Source: Serratia sp. PL17 (GTDB taxonomy: Bacteria; Pseudomonadota; Gammaproteobacteria; Enterobacterales; Enterobacteriaceae). From it: a stretch of 64,000 nucleotides of DNA. Position numbers and translations under genes: made by a program. The notes under the pieces are model-generated. The model did not search any database, had not been told where the DNA came from, and was given only the letters and a program-made list of their open reading frames with translations. The stretch spans positions 1,488,001 to 1,552,000 of the forward strand of contig NZ_JAFIBY010000001.1 of the NCBI RefSeq assembly GCF_017832355.1, given 5' to 3'. How positions within the stretch are numbered: the stretch's first letter is position 1; each line of letters begins with the position of its first letter. Shown here piece by piece: positions 55,905 to 64,000 of this stretch.

Positions 55905-56987
55905 ATGATGATAATGAAAACAATAACGCGGCTCTGCCGTCTGGTGAGCCTGTCTGGGCTCTTGTACGCTTTCTGCCTGCACGCCAGCCCAGCACTGAAC
56001 CACTATGCTGAAACTTACCCGCTACAACTGGCGGGGTCAGGCCAACTGCCGTACTTTGTGGCTAAACCGCAGGCTAACTCCCCACGCTCTGCTTTGGTCG
56101 TCATTCATGGCCACCCGCGAGATGCCGGTAAAACACTGCAGGCCGCCATTAAGGCCGCCCAACTGTCTGCCAGAACGGGGGACACGCTGCTGGTCGCCCC
56201 TCTGTTCCCCGTCAGTGGCAGCCAGGCCACGCACTGCCATTCACCGGGAGTCCCAGCCGCTCAGGCAGGCGACGCGCTGTGGAGTTGCAGTTCCTGGATC
56301 GAGGGAGGCCTCGACACTCTGGGGCAAACCAGCTCATTTACCGCACTGGATCGTCTGGTTGCCGAACTGAAAATAAAATGGCCGCAAATACAGTCGATCA
56401 CCGTTGCTGGTTTTTCCGCCGGTGCGCAATTTGTGCAACACTATGCTGGATTTGCCAAACCGCCTGCCGGCGTGGCGCTGCGTTATGTCATCGCTGACCC
56501 AGGCAGCTGGCTCTATTTTGATCGCCAACGGCCACAACCGATAGAGAACACACACCCTGCCGACTGGCGCAACTGTAACCAAAAAGGACGCTGTCGCTTT
56601 GATTGGGTTGTGAGCAATACGGACGCTTGCCCGAACATCAATCGTTGGAAATACGGCATTGATTCTATGCCCCCTTTTCTCGGACAAAGCCCAGAGTCTG
56701 TACGTCAACGCTATGCAATGGCAGATATCACCTACATTGAAGGCGAGAAAGATACCGGTAATGCACCAGGCACGTTCTACAAGATACTCGATAAATCCTG
56801 CGCGGCGCAGGCTCAAGGCCCTTATCGGCTGCAACGCGGTATCGCCTATGCCGCTTACGATCGGCAATTTATCGCCCCGCACGCCAAGCATGACTTACTG
56901 ATTGTGCCCGGCTGTGCGCATGACGTGGCCTGCGTATTTCCGTCTTCTCTTGGCCGCAAGGCATTATTTAAGCAAGACGCAGACTAA
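55905..56987 (+). CDS. secreted alpha/beta hydrolase
   Basis: A 360-residue exported hydrolase. After the signal peptide (cut near LHASP) comes the oxyanion-region motif VVIHGHPRDAG. The nucleophile elbow is GFSAGAQF (Ser171), and the probable catalytic His is in GCAHDVACVF near the end. Six or more cysteines suggest disulfides. The layout recalls polyhydroxybutyrate-depolymerase/feruloyl-esterase-like proteins, but the substrate is unknown. No clear Shine-Dalgarno precedes the clustered start codons, so the exact ATG (55905, 55908 or 55914) is uncertain. Confidence 0.8.
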   Translation: MMIMKTITRLCRLVSLSGLLYAFCLHASPALNHYAETYPLQLAGSGQLPYFVAKPQANSPRSALVVIHGHPRDAGKTLQAAIKAAQLSARTGDTLLVAPLFPVSGSQATHCHSPGVPAAQAGDALWSCSSWIEGGLDTLGQTSSFTALDRLVAELKIKWPQIQSITVAGFSAGAQFVQHYAGFAKPPAGVALRYVIADPGSWLYFDRQRPQPIENTHPADWRNCNQKGRCRFDWVVSNTDACPNINRWKYGIDSMPPFLGQSPESVRQRYAMADITYIEGEKDTGNAPGTFYKILDKSCAAQAQGPYRLQRGIAYAAYDRQFIAPHAKHDLLIVPGCAHDVACVFPSSLGRKALFKQDAD

Positions 56988-57160
56988 TAATCACCGAAAT
57001 GAAATAAAATCATTTCCAATCTTGGCGAATAGAGTGAATAAAGCGCTGGCGATGATGCCATTATTATGACTTAACATATTCACAGCAATTTTAATTCAAA
57101 ATAACAATAAAAAATCAACATAAAGCTGTTCCAGCTCAAATTTCAGAGGCATATACTTCC

Positions 57161-57175
57161 CCTCCTACGAGGAGG
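57161..57175 (+). promoter_or_regulatory. Shine-Dalgarno-masking hairpin
   Basis: CCTCCT (57161-57166) is perfectly complementary to the Shine-Dalgarno AGGAGG (57170-57175) with only ACG between them, six bases upstream of the start codon of the 82-residue gene. The stem would hide the ribosome site unless opened by temperature, a protein or an RNA. Confidence 0.6.
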
Positions 57176-57180
57176 TAGTT

Positions 57181-57429
57181 ATGTTACGTGACCATTTAAA
57201 ATTAGATGACAGCGATACGCTGGAAAAAATCCGCAGTGTCAGTTTTCAAAATCAGGGCCAAGAAGAAATCAGTGAATTTATCGTCAAGAACGCCCAGGGC
57301 GCACACGTTGGCAACGTCTCAGTCCATGACCATTTGAGTACCCGCCGTTCCTATCCAACCAGTTATCGCATTACCCAAACAGATATGACAGGTCGCGTAC
57401 TGGTCGATGCCATGCGGGACAGCTTATAA
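57181..57429 (+). CDS. hypothetical 82-residue protein
   Basis: I do not recognise this protein. It is soluble, with no signal or membrane segment, and slightly acidic at the N-terminus. It has two beta-like stretches with polar ends: EEISEFIVKNAQGAHVGNVSVHDH and SYRITQTDMTGRVLVDAM, a pattern of small beta-sheet proteins. A perfect AGGAGG five bases before the ATG supports translation, though it is masked by a hairpin. It stands alone between the hydrolase and mppA. Confidence 0.7.
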   Translation: MLRDHLKLDDSDTLEKIRSVSFQNQGQEEISEFIVKNAQGAHVGNVSVHDHLSTRRSYPTSYRITQTDMTGRVLVDAMRDSL

Positions 57430-57562
57430 GCGATAAATAACGCTACGCGTCGTACCAGGATTAATTGTTCAAATAAAAACAAGCCCATTTTGCTTGAGCC
57501 TGAATGATTGCCATGGATGAAATAAACGCCAGAGGCTTATTTTATTCTTCGGCAAGTAAACG

Positions 57563-57593
57563 TAATCCGGCCCCGATTAACGGGGCCGGATTA
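57563..57593. terminator. 13-base perfect inverted repeat at the mppA 3' end
   Basis: TAATCCGGCCCCG pairs exactly with CGGGGCCGGATTA around ATTAA, eight bases past the mppA stop. Very stable but without a T-run; probably ends or protects the mppA transcript. Confidence 0.65.
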
Positions 57594-57600
57594 ACTGTCA

Positions 57601-59235
57601 TTAATGTTGGGTAATATACATCGTTTGGCTGTAGGCCACGTCTTCCGGATTGGTGATCGGATAGCCCTTCACCCAAGGCTTGATTAATCGACCATTGGTG
57701 TACTGGTAAATTGGCGCAATCGGTGCCTGTTCGGCGATGATCTGTTCCAGCTTGTTGTAGTCTGTGGTCAGGGACGCGGGATTGGTTTCACGGCTGGCCT
57801 GTGCCAACAGTTTGTCATAATTCGCACTTTTGAATTTGGCGATATTGCCGCTGTGGGTAGAGCTCAACAACGACAGGAAAGTCGATGCCTCGTTGTAATC
57901 TCCCACCCAAGAAGCGCGCACCACGTCGAAATTGCCGGTATTACGGCTATCAATGTAGGTTTTCCATTCCTGGTTTTGCAGCTTGACGTCGATACCCAGC
58001 GTTTTCTTCCACATTGAGGCCACGGCAATCGCTATTTTCTGATGACTTTCCGAGGTGTTATACAACAGTGTCAGCTTCAATGGATTATTCGGGCCATAAC
58101 CTGCGGCCTGCATCAATGCCTTGGCTTGCGCATCCAGCTCCGCCTGCGGTTGTTGTTGTAACAAGCTCACTTCAGGTTTAAACCCGGCGGTGACGTCCGG
58201 CGTGAAGTGGTAAGCCGGTTTCTCACCGGTACCCAGCACCTTCTCGGCGATAATCTTGCGGTCGATGGCGTAAGACAAGGCTTTACGCACCCGTACATCG
58301 TTGGTGGGTGCACGTTGGGTGTTAAACGCATAATAGTAGGTACCAAGCTGATCCGGCGTGTAGACCTGCCCCGGAATATCTTTCAGCAACTTTTGATACA
58401 TATTCTTCGGGAAGGACTCCGTGATATCGATATCGCCGGCCAGATAACGTTTGGTGGCGTTGGATTCCTGGTTGATCGGTACAAAGGTCACTTTCGTCAA
58501 TACCGTATGCGCGTGATCCCAATAGTGTTCATTTGGCGTCAATACCAGCTTCTCGTTGACCACCCGCTCTTGCAGTTTGAACGCACCGTTACCGACCAGA
58601 TTGCCGACTTTCGTCCAATCGTTGCCAAATTTCTCCACGACGGTCTTGTTCACCGGGAACAGACTGAAGTTGGCAGTCAGGCTGACAAAATAAGGCACCG
58701 GCTTGTTCAACTGCACTTTGAAGGTGTAGTCATCCAGCGCCGTGACGCCCAGTTTGTCGGCAGGTAATTTACCGGCAATGATCTCATCCGCATTCTGGAT
58801 ACCCGCCAGTTGAGCAAACCAGGCAAAAGGGGACAAGTTTTTGGGCTCAACCAGCCGTTGCCAGCTATAAACAAAATCCTTTGCCGTGACAGGGTCACCA
58901 TTGGACCAGCGAGCATCTTTGCGCAACGTGAAGATATAGGTTTGGTTATCTGCAGTTTGCCAACGCGTGGCAACACCAGGGATCACCTTTCCGTTGGCAT
59001 CCTGATTCACCAATCCTTCAAACAAATCGCGCGCTAGCTGCGCTTCCGGCAACCCCACCGCTTTGATGGGATCCAGTGAGGCCGGCTCATCTTTAATATG
59101 ACGAACAATTTCCTGTTTTTCCGCCAGAATGGTGCCTGGGGGAACCTGTGCGGCCATCGCGCTGTTCAATCCTGCGCCGATCGCCACTGCACACAATGCC
59201 AAACGAAAACCCTGTTGAATTTTTTTTCTCGTCAT
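57601..59235 (-). CDS. mppA: murein tripeptide-binding protein MppA
   Basis: A 544-residue periplasmic peptide-binding protein of the OppA family. The signal peptide is cut after AMA (before AQVPPGT). It follows E. coli MppA closely (VRHIKDEPASLDP, DLFEGLVNQ, AGDIDITESFPKNMYQ). MppA delivers the murein peptide L-Ala-D-Glu-meso-DAP to the Opp permease for recycling. mpaA and ycjG nearby act on the same peptide. Confidence 0.93.
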   Translation of the reverse strand: MTRKKIQQGFRLALCAVAIGAGLNSAMAAQVPPGTILAEKQEIVRHIKDEPASLDPIKAVGLPEAQLARDLFEGLVNQDANGKVIPGVATRWQTADNQTYIFTLRKDARWSNGDPVTAKDFVYSWQRLVEPKNLSPFAWFAQLAGIQNADEIIAGKLPADKLGVTALDDYTFKVQLNKPVPYFVSLTANFSLFPVNKTVVEKFGNDWTKVGNLVGNGAFKLQERVVNEKLVLTPNEHYWDHAHTVLTKVTFVPINQESNATKRYLAGDIDITESFPKNMYQKLLKDIPGQVYTPDQLGTYYYAFNTQRAPTNDVRVRKALSYAIDRKIIAEKVLGTGEKPAYHFTPDVTAGFKPEVSLLQQQPQAELDAQAKALMQAAGYGPNNPLKLTLLYNTSESHQKIAIAVASMWKKTLGIDVKLQNQEWKTYIDSRNTGNFDVVRASWVGDYNEASTFLSLLSSTHSGNIAKFKSANYDKLLAQASRETNPASLTTDYNKLEQIIAEQAPIAPIYQYTNGRLIKPWVKGYPITNPEDVAYSQTMYITQH

Positions 59236-59343
59236 TCTGATTCATCCCCAGTTAACCATCTGAATTTTTTATCTTATAGCACAAGAGTAGACTCACATAG
59301 AGTTCGAGACGGACAAGATGCAAAAACTGGGGGCCAGGCAATA

Positions 59344-59381
59344 AAAAATGCCCGCACGACAATGTCGATACGGGCATTTTT
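59344..59381 (-). terminator. terminator of the 116-residue gene
   Basis: AAAAATGCCCG/CGGGCATTTTT with an inner CGAC/GTCG stem; T-rich on both sides. It follows the minus-strand stop at 59395. Confidence 0.8.
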
Positions 59382-59394
59382 ACTTCAGACGTTT

Positions 59395-59745
59395 TTACTC
59401 GTAAAGGTGAATGCTATTGATGCGGTAGCTGAACTCTTCACCCTCTTCTTCATCAAAAATGGTGAAGAAACCTTTTTCAGCCAGTGGTTTGGCAGAAATA
59501 TCGGTTTTCTGCATCTGGCGCGATTCGGCATCATCATAGCCATAATCGAGATAGAAGCTGTTTTTCTGGTAGTCGACGTGCAGGGTAAACGGATAGTTTG
59601 ACTCATCTCCACGCCCGTCGTCGTTCTTCACCACGCCAAACCACTCCCCCTGACCGATCTGGTTTTCTTCGTCCACGCCACACAGCAACGTAATGGTATC
59701 CTTATCATTTTCGCTATAGCTGGCGACTATTCTGGCTACTGGCAT
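59395..59745 (-). CDS. hypothetical acidic protein, 116 residues
   Basis: I do not recognise this protein. It is cytoplasmic, strongly acidic, with alternating beta-like segments (PFTLHVDYQKNSFYLDYGYDD, then FFTIFDEEEGEEFSYRINSIHLYE). AAGGGG lies seven bases before the ATG and a terminator follows, so it is a complete single-gene unit. It lies between mppA and mpaA, where E. coli has ycjY and ycjZ. Confidence 0.7.
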   Translation of the reverse strand: MPVARIVASYSENDKDTITLLCGVDEENQIGQGEWFGVVKNDDGRGDESNYPFTLHVDYQKNSFYLDYGYDDAESRQMQKTDISAKPLAEKGFFTIFDEEEGEEFSYRINSIHLYE

Positions 59746-59791
59746 GTTAAATCCCCTTGCTGGTTATTGGCTTAGCTTCTGCCGTTAGTAT

Positions 59792-59916
59792 ATACCCGTA
59801 ATACTTGAAGCTGCATCTTTGTTGGCTGCCCTTACTCACCCGAATCACTGACTTGAGTAAGCTCATCGGGATTCATGCGGTTGCCGCCTCGATGCAACTC
59901 CAATTATTTGGGGTAT
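59792..59916 (+). repeat. dispersed intergenic repeat, copy 2
   Basis: Begins ATACCCGTAATACTTGAAG, contains TCTTTGTTGGCTGC and GCCGCCTCGATGCAAC, ends CCAATTATTTGGGGTAT. These blocks match the reverse complement of 44229-44351. The middle has an ACTCACCCGA...CATCGGGATT foldback. Confidence 0.82.
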
Positions 59917-60077
59917 AACAACAGCAACCTGCCTGGTGCGGTTTAATTAGCATTTTCGCTGCAGCCGGTTCACACATTGCGCAAAGGGTGCACAAATGCT
60001 CTGGGAAAGAGAAGCAAAACCGTAATACACTGAATAAAATGATAATCACTCTCGACCTTTAAATCAGGGACTACAGC

Positions 60078-60785
60078 ATGATCCAGCATCGACCGCGCAG
60101 TGAACGTGGCCAATTGGCCGTTGCAGGAGAGAATTACGGCAGTTCGCTGTTGGGCGCGCCGCTCCTCTATTTCCCAGCGGCCATCAGTGGCCCAGAAACC
60201 GGGCTGATCATCGCTGGCACCCACGGTGATGAGGGTGCCGCGATCGTTACCTTGTCCTGTGCACTGCGCAGCATCGCGCCAAACCAATTACGTCATCATG
60301 TTGTGCTGGCGGTCAATCCCGATGGCTGTCAGCTTGGGCTACGTGCCAATGCCAACGGCGTTGATCTCAACCGTAATTTTCCCGCGGCCAACTGGCGTTC
60401 AGGCGACACGGTTTATCGCTGGAACAGCGCAGCAGAGGCCCGGGATGTCAAGCTCTCGACCGGCGGTCGCCCTGGCTCCGAACCTGAAACTCAGGCACTG
60501 TGTCATCTGATCCATCGGCTGAAACCACACTGGGTCGTGTCGTTCCACGAGCCCTTGGCCTGTATTGAAGACCCAGCCAGCTCTCGACTAGGCGTTTGGC
60601 TTTCACATAAGTTTGCCTTGCCGCTGGTAACCAGCGTTGGCTATGAGACGCCAGGGTCATTCGGCAGCTGGTGCGCCGATTTGTCGCTGCCCTGTATTAC
60701 CGCAGAATTCCCACCGATATCAGCCGATGCCGCCAGCGAAAGTTACCTTGATGCCATGGTAGAGTTGCTGACTTACCCGGACTAA
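60078..60785 (+). CDS. mpaA: murein peptide amidase A (MpaA)
   Basis: A 235-residue cytoplasmic zinc carboxypeptidase (M14 family). GTHGDE supplies His49 and Glu52 as zinc ligands; SFHEPLACIE gives the third; the catalytic Glu is in ITAEFPP. MpaA removes meso-diaminopimelate from the murein tripeptide. It closely matches E. coli MpaA. It converges on ycjG with a five-base gap. Confidence 0.93.
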   Translation: MIQHRPRSERGQLAVAGENYGSSLLGAPLLYFPAAISGPETGLIIAGTHGDEGAAIVTLSCALRSIAPNQLRHHVVLAVNPDGCQLGLRANANGVDLNRNFPAANWRSGDTVYRWNSAAEARDVKLSTGGRPGSEPETQALCHLIHRLKPHWVVSFHEPLACIEDPASSRLGVWLSHKFALPLVTSVGYETPGSFGSWCADLSLPCITAEFPPISADAASESYLDAMVELLTYPD

Positions 60786-60790
60786 ACCGG

Positions 60791-61762
60791 TTATGGGGCG
60801 AGGTTAATCGCCCCACATTCAAAATCCAGCCCTGGCTCAACGTCCTTCGCCAACCAGGTCGGCCCATCCAGATCGACAAAACGCGCCCCCGGCGCCAGCG
60901 GCAACGCGGCATTGATCGCCCGCGAGGTGCACAGCATGCACCCCAGCATAATGGCAAATCCGTCTTCCCGTGCCTTCTCAGCCAGCGCAAGCCCTTCCGT
61001 CAAACCACCGGTTTTGTCCAGCTTGATATTGATCATTTGATAACGGCCAACCAATTTGACGAGATCACTGCGGGTATGGCAACTCTCATCAGCACAGATC
61101 GGTAACGGATGGATAAAGTTTTCTAGTGCGCCGTCATCCGTCGCCGGTAGCGGTTGTTCCAGCATCGCCACGCCCAAATCCGCGAGCAGTTGGCAACGGG
61201 CCGCCAGGCCTTCGACCTGCCACGACTCATTGGCGTCGACGATCAACGTCACATCCGGCACTGCCGAACGGATCGCCACCAGCCGTTCGCTGATCAAATG
61301 GTTGTCCAGTTTGATCTTCAGCAATCGCGCGCCCTGCTGCTCAAGCTCCCGTGCGGCGAAAGCCATCGCTTCCGGCGAACCGATACTGACGGTTTGCGCC
61401 ATCAAAATACGTTCTGGTTCTACAACGCCACTGCGCTGCCAAAGATTCTGACCATTCAATCGGCATTCCAAATCCCACAATGCAGAATCAACAGCATTAC
61501 GTGCAGCACCTGCTGGCATAAGGGCTTGCAGTTGCTCACGCGTCACACCTTGCTCGACGGCGGGCGCCACGTCAGCAAGCTGCGCCATCACCGAAGTTTC
61601 ACTTTCACCATAGCGGGGATATGGCGTACATTCACCGATGCCACGCACGCCCTGCTGTTCAATTTTGACCACCACCACGTTGGCCTCAGTACGGCTGCCG
61701 CGGGCAATAACAAAGGCAGTATGCAACGGCCAGGCTTCTGGGTAAAAACGCATGCTTCTCAT
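60791..61762 (-). CDS. ycjG: L-Ala-D/L-Glu epimerase YcjG
   Basis: A 323-residue enolase-superfamily enzyme that epimerises L-Ala-D-Glu to L-Ala-L-Glu so that peptidases can degrade it. The catalytic lysines are in LLKIKLDNH and INIKLDKTGG; metal ligands are in VDANES, LEQPL and ADESC. The ATG at 61762 has AGGAG five bases upstream and matches the E. coli start; the frame extends 21 codons further without family support. Confidence 0.93.
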   Translation of the reverse strand: MRSMRFYPEAWPLHTAFVIARGSRTEANVVVVKIEQQGVRGIGECTPYPRYGESETSVMAQLADVAPAVEQGVTREQLQALMPAGAARNAVDSALWDLECRLNGQNLWQRSGVVEPERILMAQTVSIGSPEAMAFAARELEQQGARLLKIKLDNHLISERLVAIRSAVPDVTLIVDANESWQVEGLAARCQLLADLGVAMLEQPLPATDDGALENFIHPLPICADESCHTRSDLVKLVGRYQMINIKLDKTGGLTEGLALAEKAREDGFAIMLGCMLCTSRAINAALPLAPGARFVDLDGPTWLAKDVEPGLDFECGAINLAP

Positions 61763-61986
61763 AGCGGCTCCTGGGCGGAAATAGCGCATAAAGTCGGACA
61801 GATGCGCGGGCGGTTTTTTCAACACACTCTAATATATACAACTATTTAGCAAACTTTATATATCCAACCCACAATTGTTGACATAAACTGAGGCCAGGGT
61901 GTGAACCTAATGTTAAACACGGGCCGAAAGGCACGTCTATTAGGCTCATGCCCTTTGTACGTACCCAAAATAAAGGAATCAAGCTA

Positions 61987-62490
61987 ATGACTCAGACAGT
62001 ACATTTTCAAGGTAATCCGGTAAGCGTTGCAGGACACCTGCCACAGTCAGGCGAACAAGCCAAAGCCTTCTCACTGGTTGCCAAAGACCTGTCAGACGTA
62101 GCGCTGAGCAGCTTCGCAGGGCAACGTAAAGTCCTGAACATTTTCCCAAGTATTGATACTGGCGTTTGCGCGGCGTCAGTACGTAAATTCAATCAACTGG
62201 CCAGCGGTCTGGATAATACCGTTGTGCTGTGCATTTCCTCCGATCTGCCATTTGCACAGTCACGTTTCTGTGGCGCAGAAGGTCTGAGCAACGTCGTCAC
62301 TCTGTCTACCCTGCGTGGCGCAGAGTTCAAACAGGCTTACGGTGTTGAAATCGCTGAGGGTCCGTTGGCGGGTCTGACTGCCCGTGCCGTTGTGGTGTTG
62401 GATGGTCAGGACAACGTGCTGTACAGCGAACTGGTGAATGAAATCACCAACGAGCCAGACTACGATGCAGCGCTGGCTGCGCTGAACTAA
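61987..62490 (+). CDS. tpx: thiol peroxidase Tpx
   Basis: A 167-residue periplasm-associated/cytoplasmic peroxiredoxin. The peroxidatic Cys61 ([15 protein letters not shown]) and resolving Cys95 (SRFCGAEG) are at the E. coli positions. It reduces alkyl hydroperoxides and H2O2 with thioredoxin. AAGGAATC precedes the ATG. It is divergent from ycjG and converges on tyrR, as in E. coli. Confidence 0.96.
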   Translation: MTQTVHFQGNPVSVAGHLPQSGEQAKAFSLVAKDLSDVALSSFAGQRKVLNIFPSIDTGVCAASVRKFNQLASGLDNTVVLCISSDLPFAQSRFCGAEGLSNVVTLSTLRGAEFKQAYGVEIAEGPLAGLTARAVVVLDGQDNVLYSELVNEITNEPDYDAALAALN

Positions 62491-62494
62491 TAAA

Positions 62495-62521
62495 AAAGAC
62501 CGGTAATTCACCGGCCTTTTT
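62495..62521 (+). terminator. tpx terminator
   Basis: AAAGACCGGT/ACCGGCCTTT imperfect stem ending in T5, five bases after the stop. Confidence 0.8.
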
Positions 62522-62527
62522 ACCTTG

Positions 62528-62556
62528 AAACGGGCGCTTATTGCGCCCGTTTTTTT
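62528..62556. terminator. second terminator between tpx and tyrR
   Basis: AAACGGGCGC/GCGCCCGTTT perfect 10-base stem with TTATT loop and a T-run on the + strand; it abuts the tyrR stop and may act for both genes. Confidence 0.75.
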
Positions 62557-64000
62557 ATTCTTCGCTTTCCTCTGCCGGCTTACGGCTACTTAAGCCATAC
62601 TCCCGCAGTTTATTGGCGATCGCGGTATGCGAAACCCCCAAACGCTTTGCCAGTTTTCGCGTACTGGGGTAAGTACGGTACAACCGCGTCAGCACTGAGC
62701 GTTCAAAACGTTTGCTGATGTCGTCAAGCGAACCGTCCAACACTTCATCACCCAGTGACATCTCAACGTCAAACTCCGGCAATACAATATCTTGTGGGCG
62801 TAATTCGAAGCCTTCGGTTTGTGTCAACGCACGGTAGATCGCGTTTTTTAACTGCCGCACATTGCCCGGCCAGCCATATTTACTGAGGAAACTGCCCAGA
62901 TCGTTCGCCAGCTTTGGTCGCGCTACACCCTGCTCATCGGCAAAGCGCGCCACAAACAGCTCGGTCAGCGGCATAATGTCTTGCGGGCGTTCACGTAACG
63001 GCGGAATGGTAATGGTCAGTACGTTAAGGCGGTAATAGAGATCCTCGCGGAACTCACCGCGCTGCACCAGCTCAATCAGGTTTTTCTGCGTCGCGCAGAT
63101 CACGCGCACATCCACATGCACTTCGTGTTCTTCACCGACCCGGCGGAAAGTGCCATCGTTAATAAAGCGCAGAAGTTTTGTCTGCATGCGCGGGGACATT
63201 TCACCGATTTCATCCAGCAGCACCGAACCACCGTGCGCCTGCTCGAAGAAGCCCTTCTTGCCTTCAAGCGCATTGGGATACGCACCCGCGGCATGACCGA
63301 ACAGTTCACTTTCCGCGACATCATCCGGCAATGCGGCACAGTTCAATGCCAGGAACGGTTGCTTGCCCCGCGGGCTACGCAGGTGACAAGCACGGGCCAG
63401 AATATCTTTGCCAGTACCGGTATCCCCCACAATCAGCAGTGGTGCATCCAGCATCGCTAACTTGCGGGCCTGGTCCAACACGTGACGCATTTTCGGGCTG
63501 GCGGCGACGATATGATCAAACTCGGTATCATCATTCACCGACAAATTCTGTAGCTGACGCCCCATACGTGCCGTAGATTTCAACATCACCACCGCGCCTA
63601 CGGCGGCACTCTGCTGGTTTTCGTCTTCCAGATAGATTGGCGTGATATCCATCAGGAAATCCTGGCTGCGGATCACGACACGTTCAGATTGCGGCGTCGT
63701 CTGTTCGCTCTCCAACCAGCGGTTGAAGTTATAACCCCCAATCAATGCAGTCGCGGTCTGATTACGGATCTTGTCTTCGCTGAAACCGAACAATGCCTGC
63801 GCTGCCGGGTTGGCCAGTTCAACCTTGCCTTTCATATCAATTGAAAATACCGGCTCCGGCATTGACTCCAACAGCGCACGCAGCGCACGGTGTTCACGCT
63901 CCGACGGCATGAAATTCACAGTACGGACATCTGTCACGCCGGCAATACGGCGGATCTCCGCCATCAGCGCACGGAAGGTGTCAAAGTCCAATTGGGAAAA
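62555..64000 (-). CDS. tyrR: aromatic amino acid regulator TyrR (partial, N-terminus off window)
   Basis: The C-terminal 481 codons of TyrR, which with tyrosine, phenylalanine or tryptophan represses or activates aromatic amino acid genes. Visible are the end of the ACT domain, a PAS domain (about SMPEPVFSIDMKGKV onward), an AAA+ domain (Walker A GDTGTGKD, LLDEIGEMS) and a C-terminal helix-turn-helix (TRKLAKRLGVSHTAIANKLREYG). About 45 N-terminal residues are missing. The AAA+ loop reads GAYPNA where sigma-54 activators have GAFTGA, and is longer than in E. coli TyrR. Confidence 0.95.
   Translation of the reverse strand, partial: FSQLDFDTFRALMAEIRRIAGVTDVRTVNFMPSEREHRALRALLESMPEPVFSIDMKGKVELANPAAQALFGFSEDKIRNQTATALIGGYNFNRWLESEQTTPQSERVVIRSQDFLMDITPIYLEDENQQSAAVGAVVMLKSTARMGRQLQNLSVNDDTEFDHIVAASPKMRHVLDQARKLAMLDAPLLIVGDTGTGKDILARACHLRSPRGKQPFLALNCAALPDDVAESELFGHAAGAYPNALEGKKGFFEQAHGGSVLLDEIGEMSPRMQTKLLRFINDGTFRRVGEEHEVHVDVRVICATQKNLIELVQRGEFREDLYYRLNVLTITIPPLRERPQDIMPLTELFVARFADEQGVARPKLANDLGSFLSKYGWPGNVRQLKNAIYRALTQTEGFELRPQDIVLPEFDVEMSLGDEVLDGSLDDISKRFERSVLTRLYRTYPSTRKLAKRLGVSHTAIANKLREYGLSSRKPAEESEE

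Overview
The window is chromosomal DNA of an enterobacterium, most likely a Serratia of the proteamaculans/liquefaciens/plymuthica group. This rests on recalled protein similarity: most products closely resemble their E. coli orthologues (FNR, UspE, PntAB, FolM, RstAB, HrpA, AzoR, TtcA, MppA, Tpx, TyrR). It also rests on the fused ornithine-lipid synthase OlsF, first described in Serratia proteamaculans, and on two copies of a dispersed intergenic repeat of the kind common in Serratia and Yersinia. I see no tRNA, rRNA, CRISPR array, insertion sequence, integrase or phage gene.

Layout. 1-3221: a flagellar brake gene (ycgR, cut by the window edge), an N-formylglutamate amidohydrolase-like gene and olsF. 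3394-15151: the main accessory locus, a PTS-independent amino-sugar (probably N-acetylgalactosamine) locus. It has a cytoplasmic GH123-type glycosidase, a divergent CUT1-type ABC importer, a Gfo/Idh/MocA oxidoreductase and a ROK kinase, then a DeoR/AgaR-type regulator, an AgaS-type SIS isomerase/deaminase and a GatY/KbaY-type aldolase. A 15-base element is repeated exactly in the two promoter regions of the locus. 15475-17495: a short pilin-like secreted protein, ogt, a glycine-zipper lipoprotein and an exported HGYYG-repeat protein. 17908-31669: fnr, uspE, pntAB, ydgH, ydgI, a small unknown gene, folM, rstAB, a metallocarboxypeptidase, asr with an RstA box, and the tiny membrane-protein gene ydgU. 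31799-38574: a YdgD-like protease, an AraC regulator divergent from an MFS exporter, and hrpA. 38823-49721: azoR, the ydbH-ynbE-ydbL envelope-lipid operon, ldhA, hslJ, ydbJ, an SMR exporter and nifJ (ydbK). 49723-57429: an alginate-lyase-family protein, the SOS operon umuDC, ttcA, a VOC-fold gene with its own LexA box, zntB, a secreted hydrolase, and an 82-residue unknown whose Shine-Dalgarno is buried in a hairpin. 57601-64000: a murein-peptide recycling set (mppA, mpaA, ycjG) with tpx and tyrR; tyrR runs off the right edge.

How the genes work together. In the amino-sugar locus, the importer would bring in a GalNAc-containing glycoside, GH123 would release the sugar in the cytoplasm and the ROK kinase would phosphorylate it. 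After deacetylation by a NagA encoded elsewhere, AgaS would convert galactosamine-6-phosphate to tagatose-6-phosphate. A kinase not seen here would make tagatose-1,6-bisphosphate, and the aldolase would cleave it to triose phosphates. No gene here encodes the deacetylase or the second kinase. Several loci carry visible regulatory logic: an FNR box at fnr, LexA boxes at umuDC and at the VOC gene, an RstA box at asr, and a shared operator-like element in the amino-sugar locus.

The best candidates for undescribed biology are the GH123/ABC/ROK/AgaS locus, the LexA-box-linked VOC gene, the hairpin-masked 82-residue gene, the HGYYG-repeat/glycine-zipper pair, and two terminators on the + strand with no gene in front of them.
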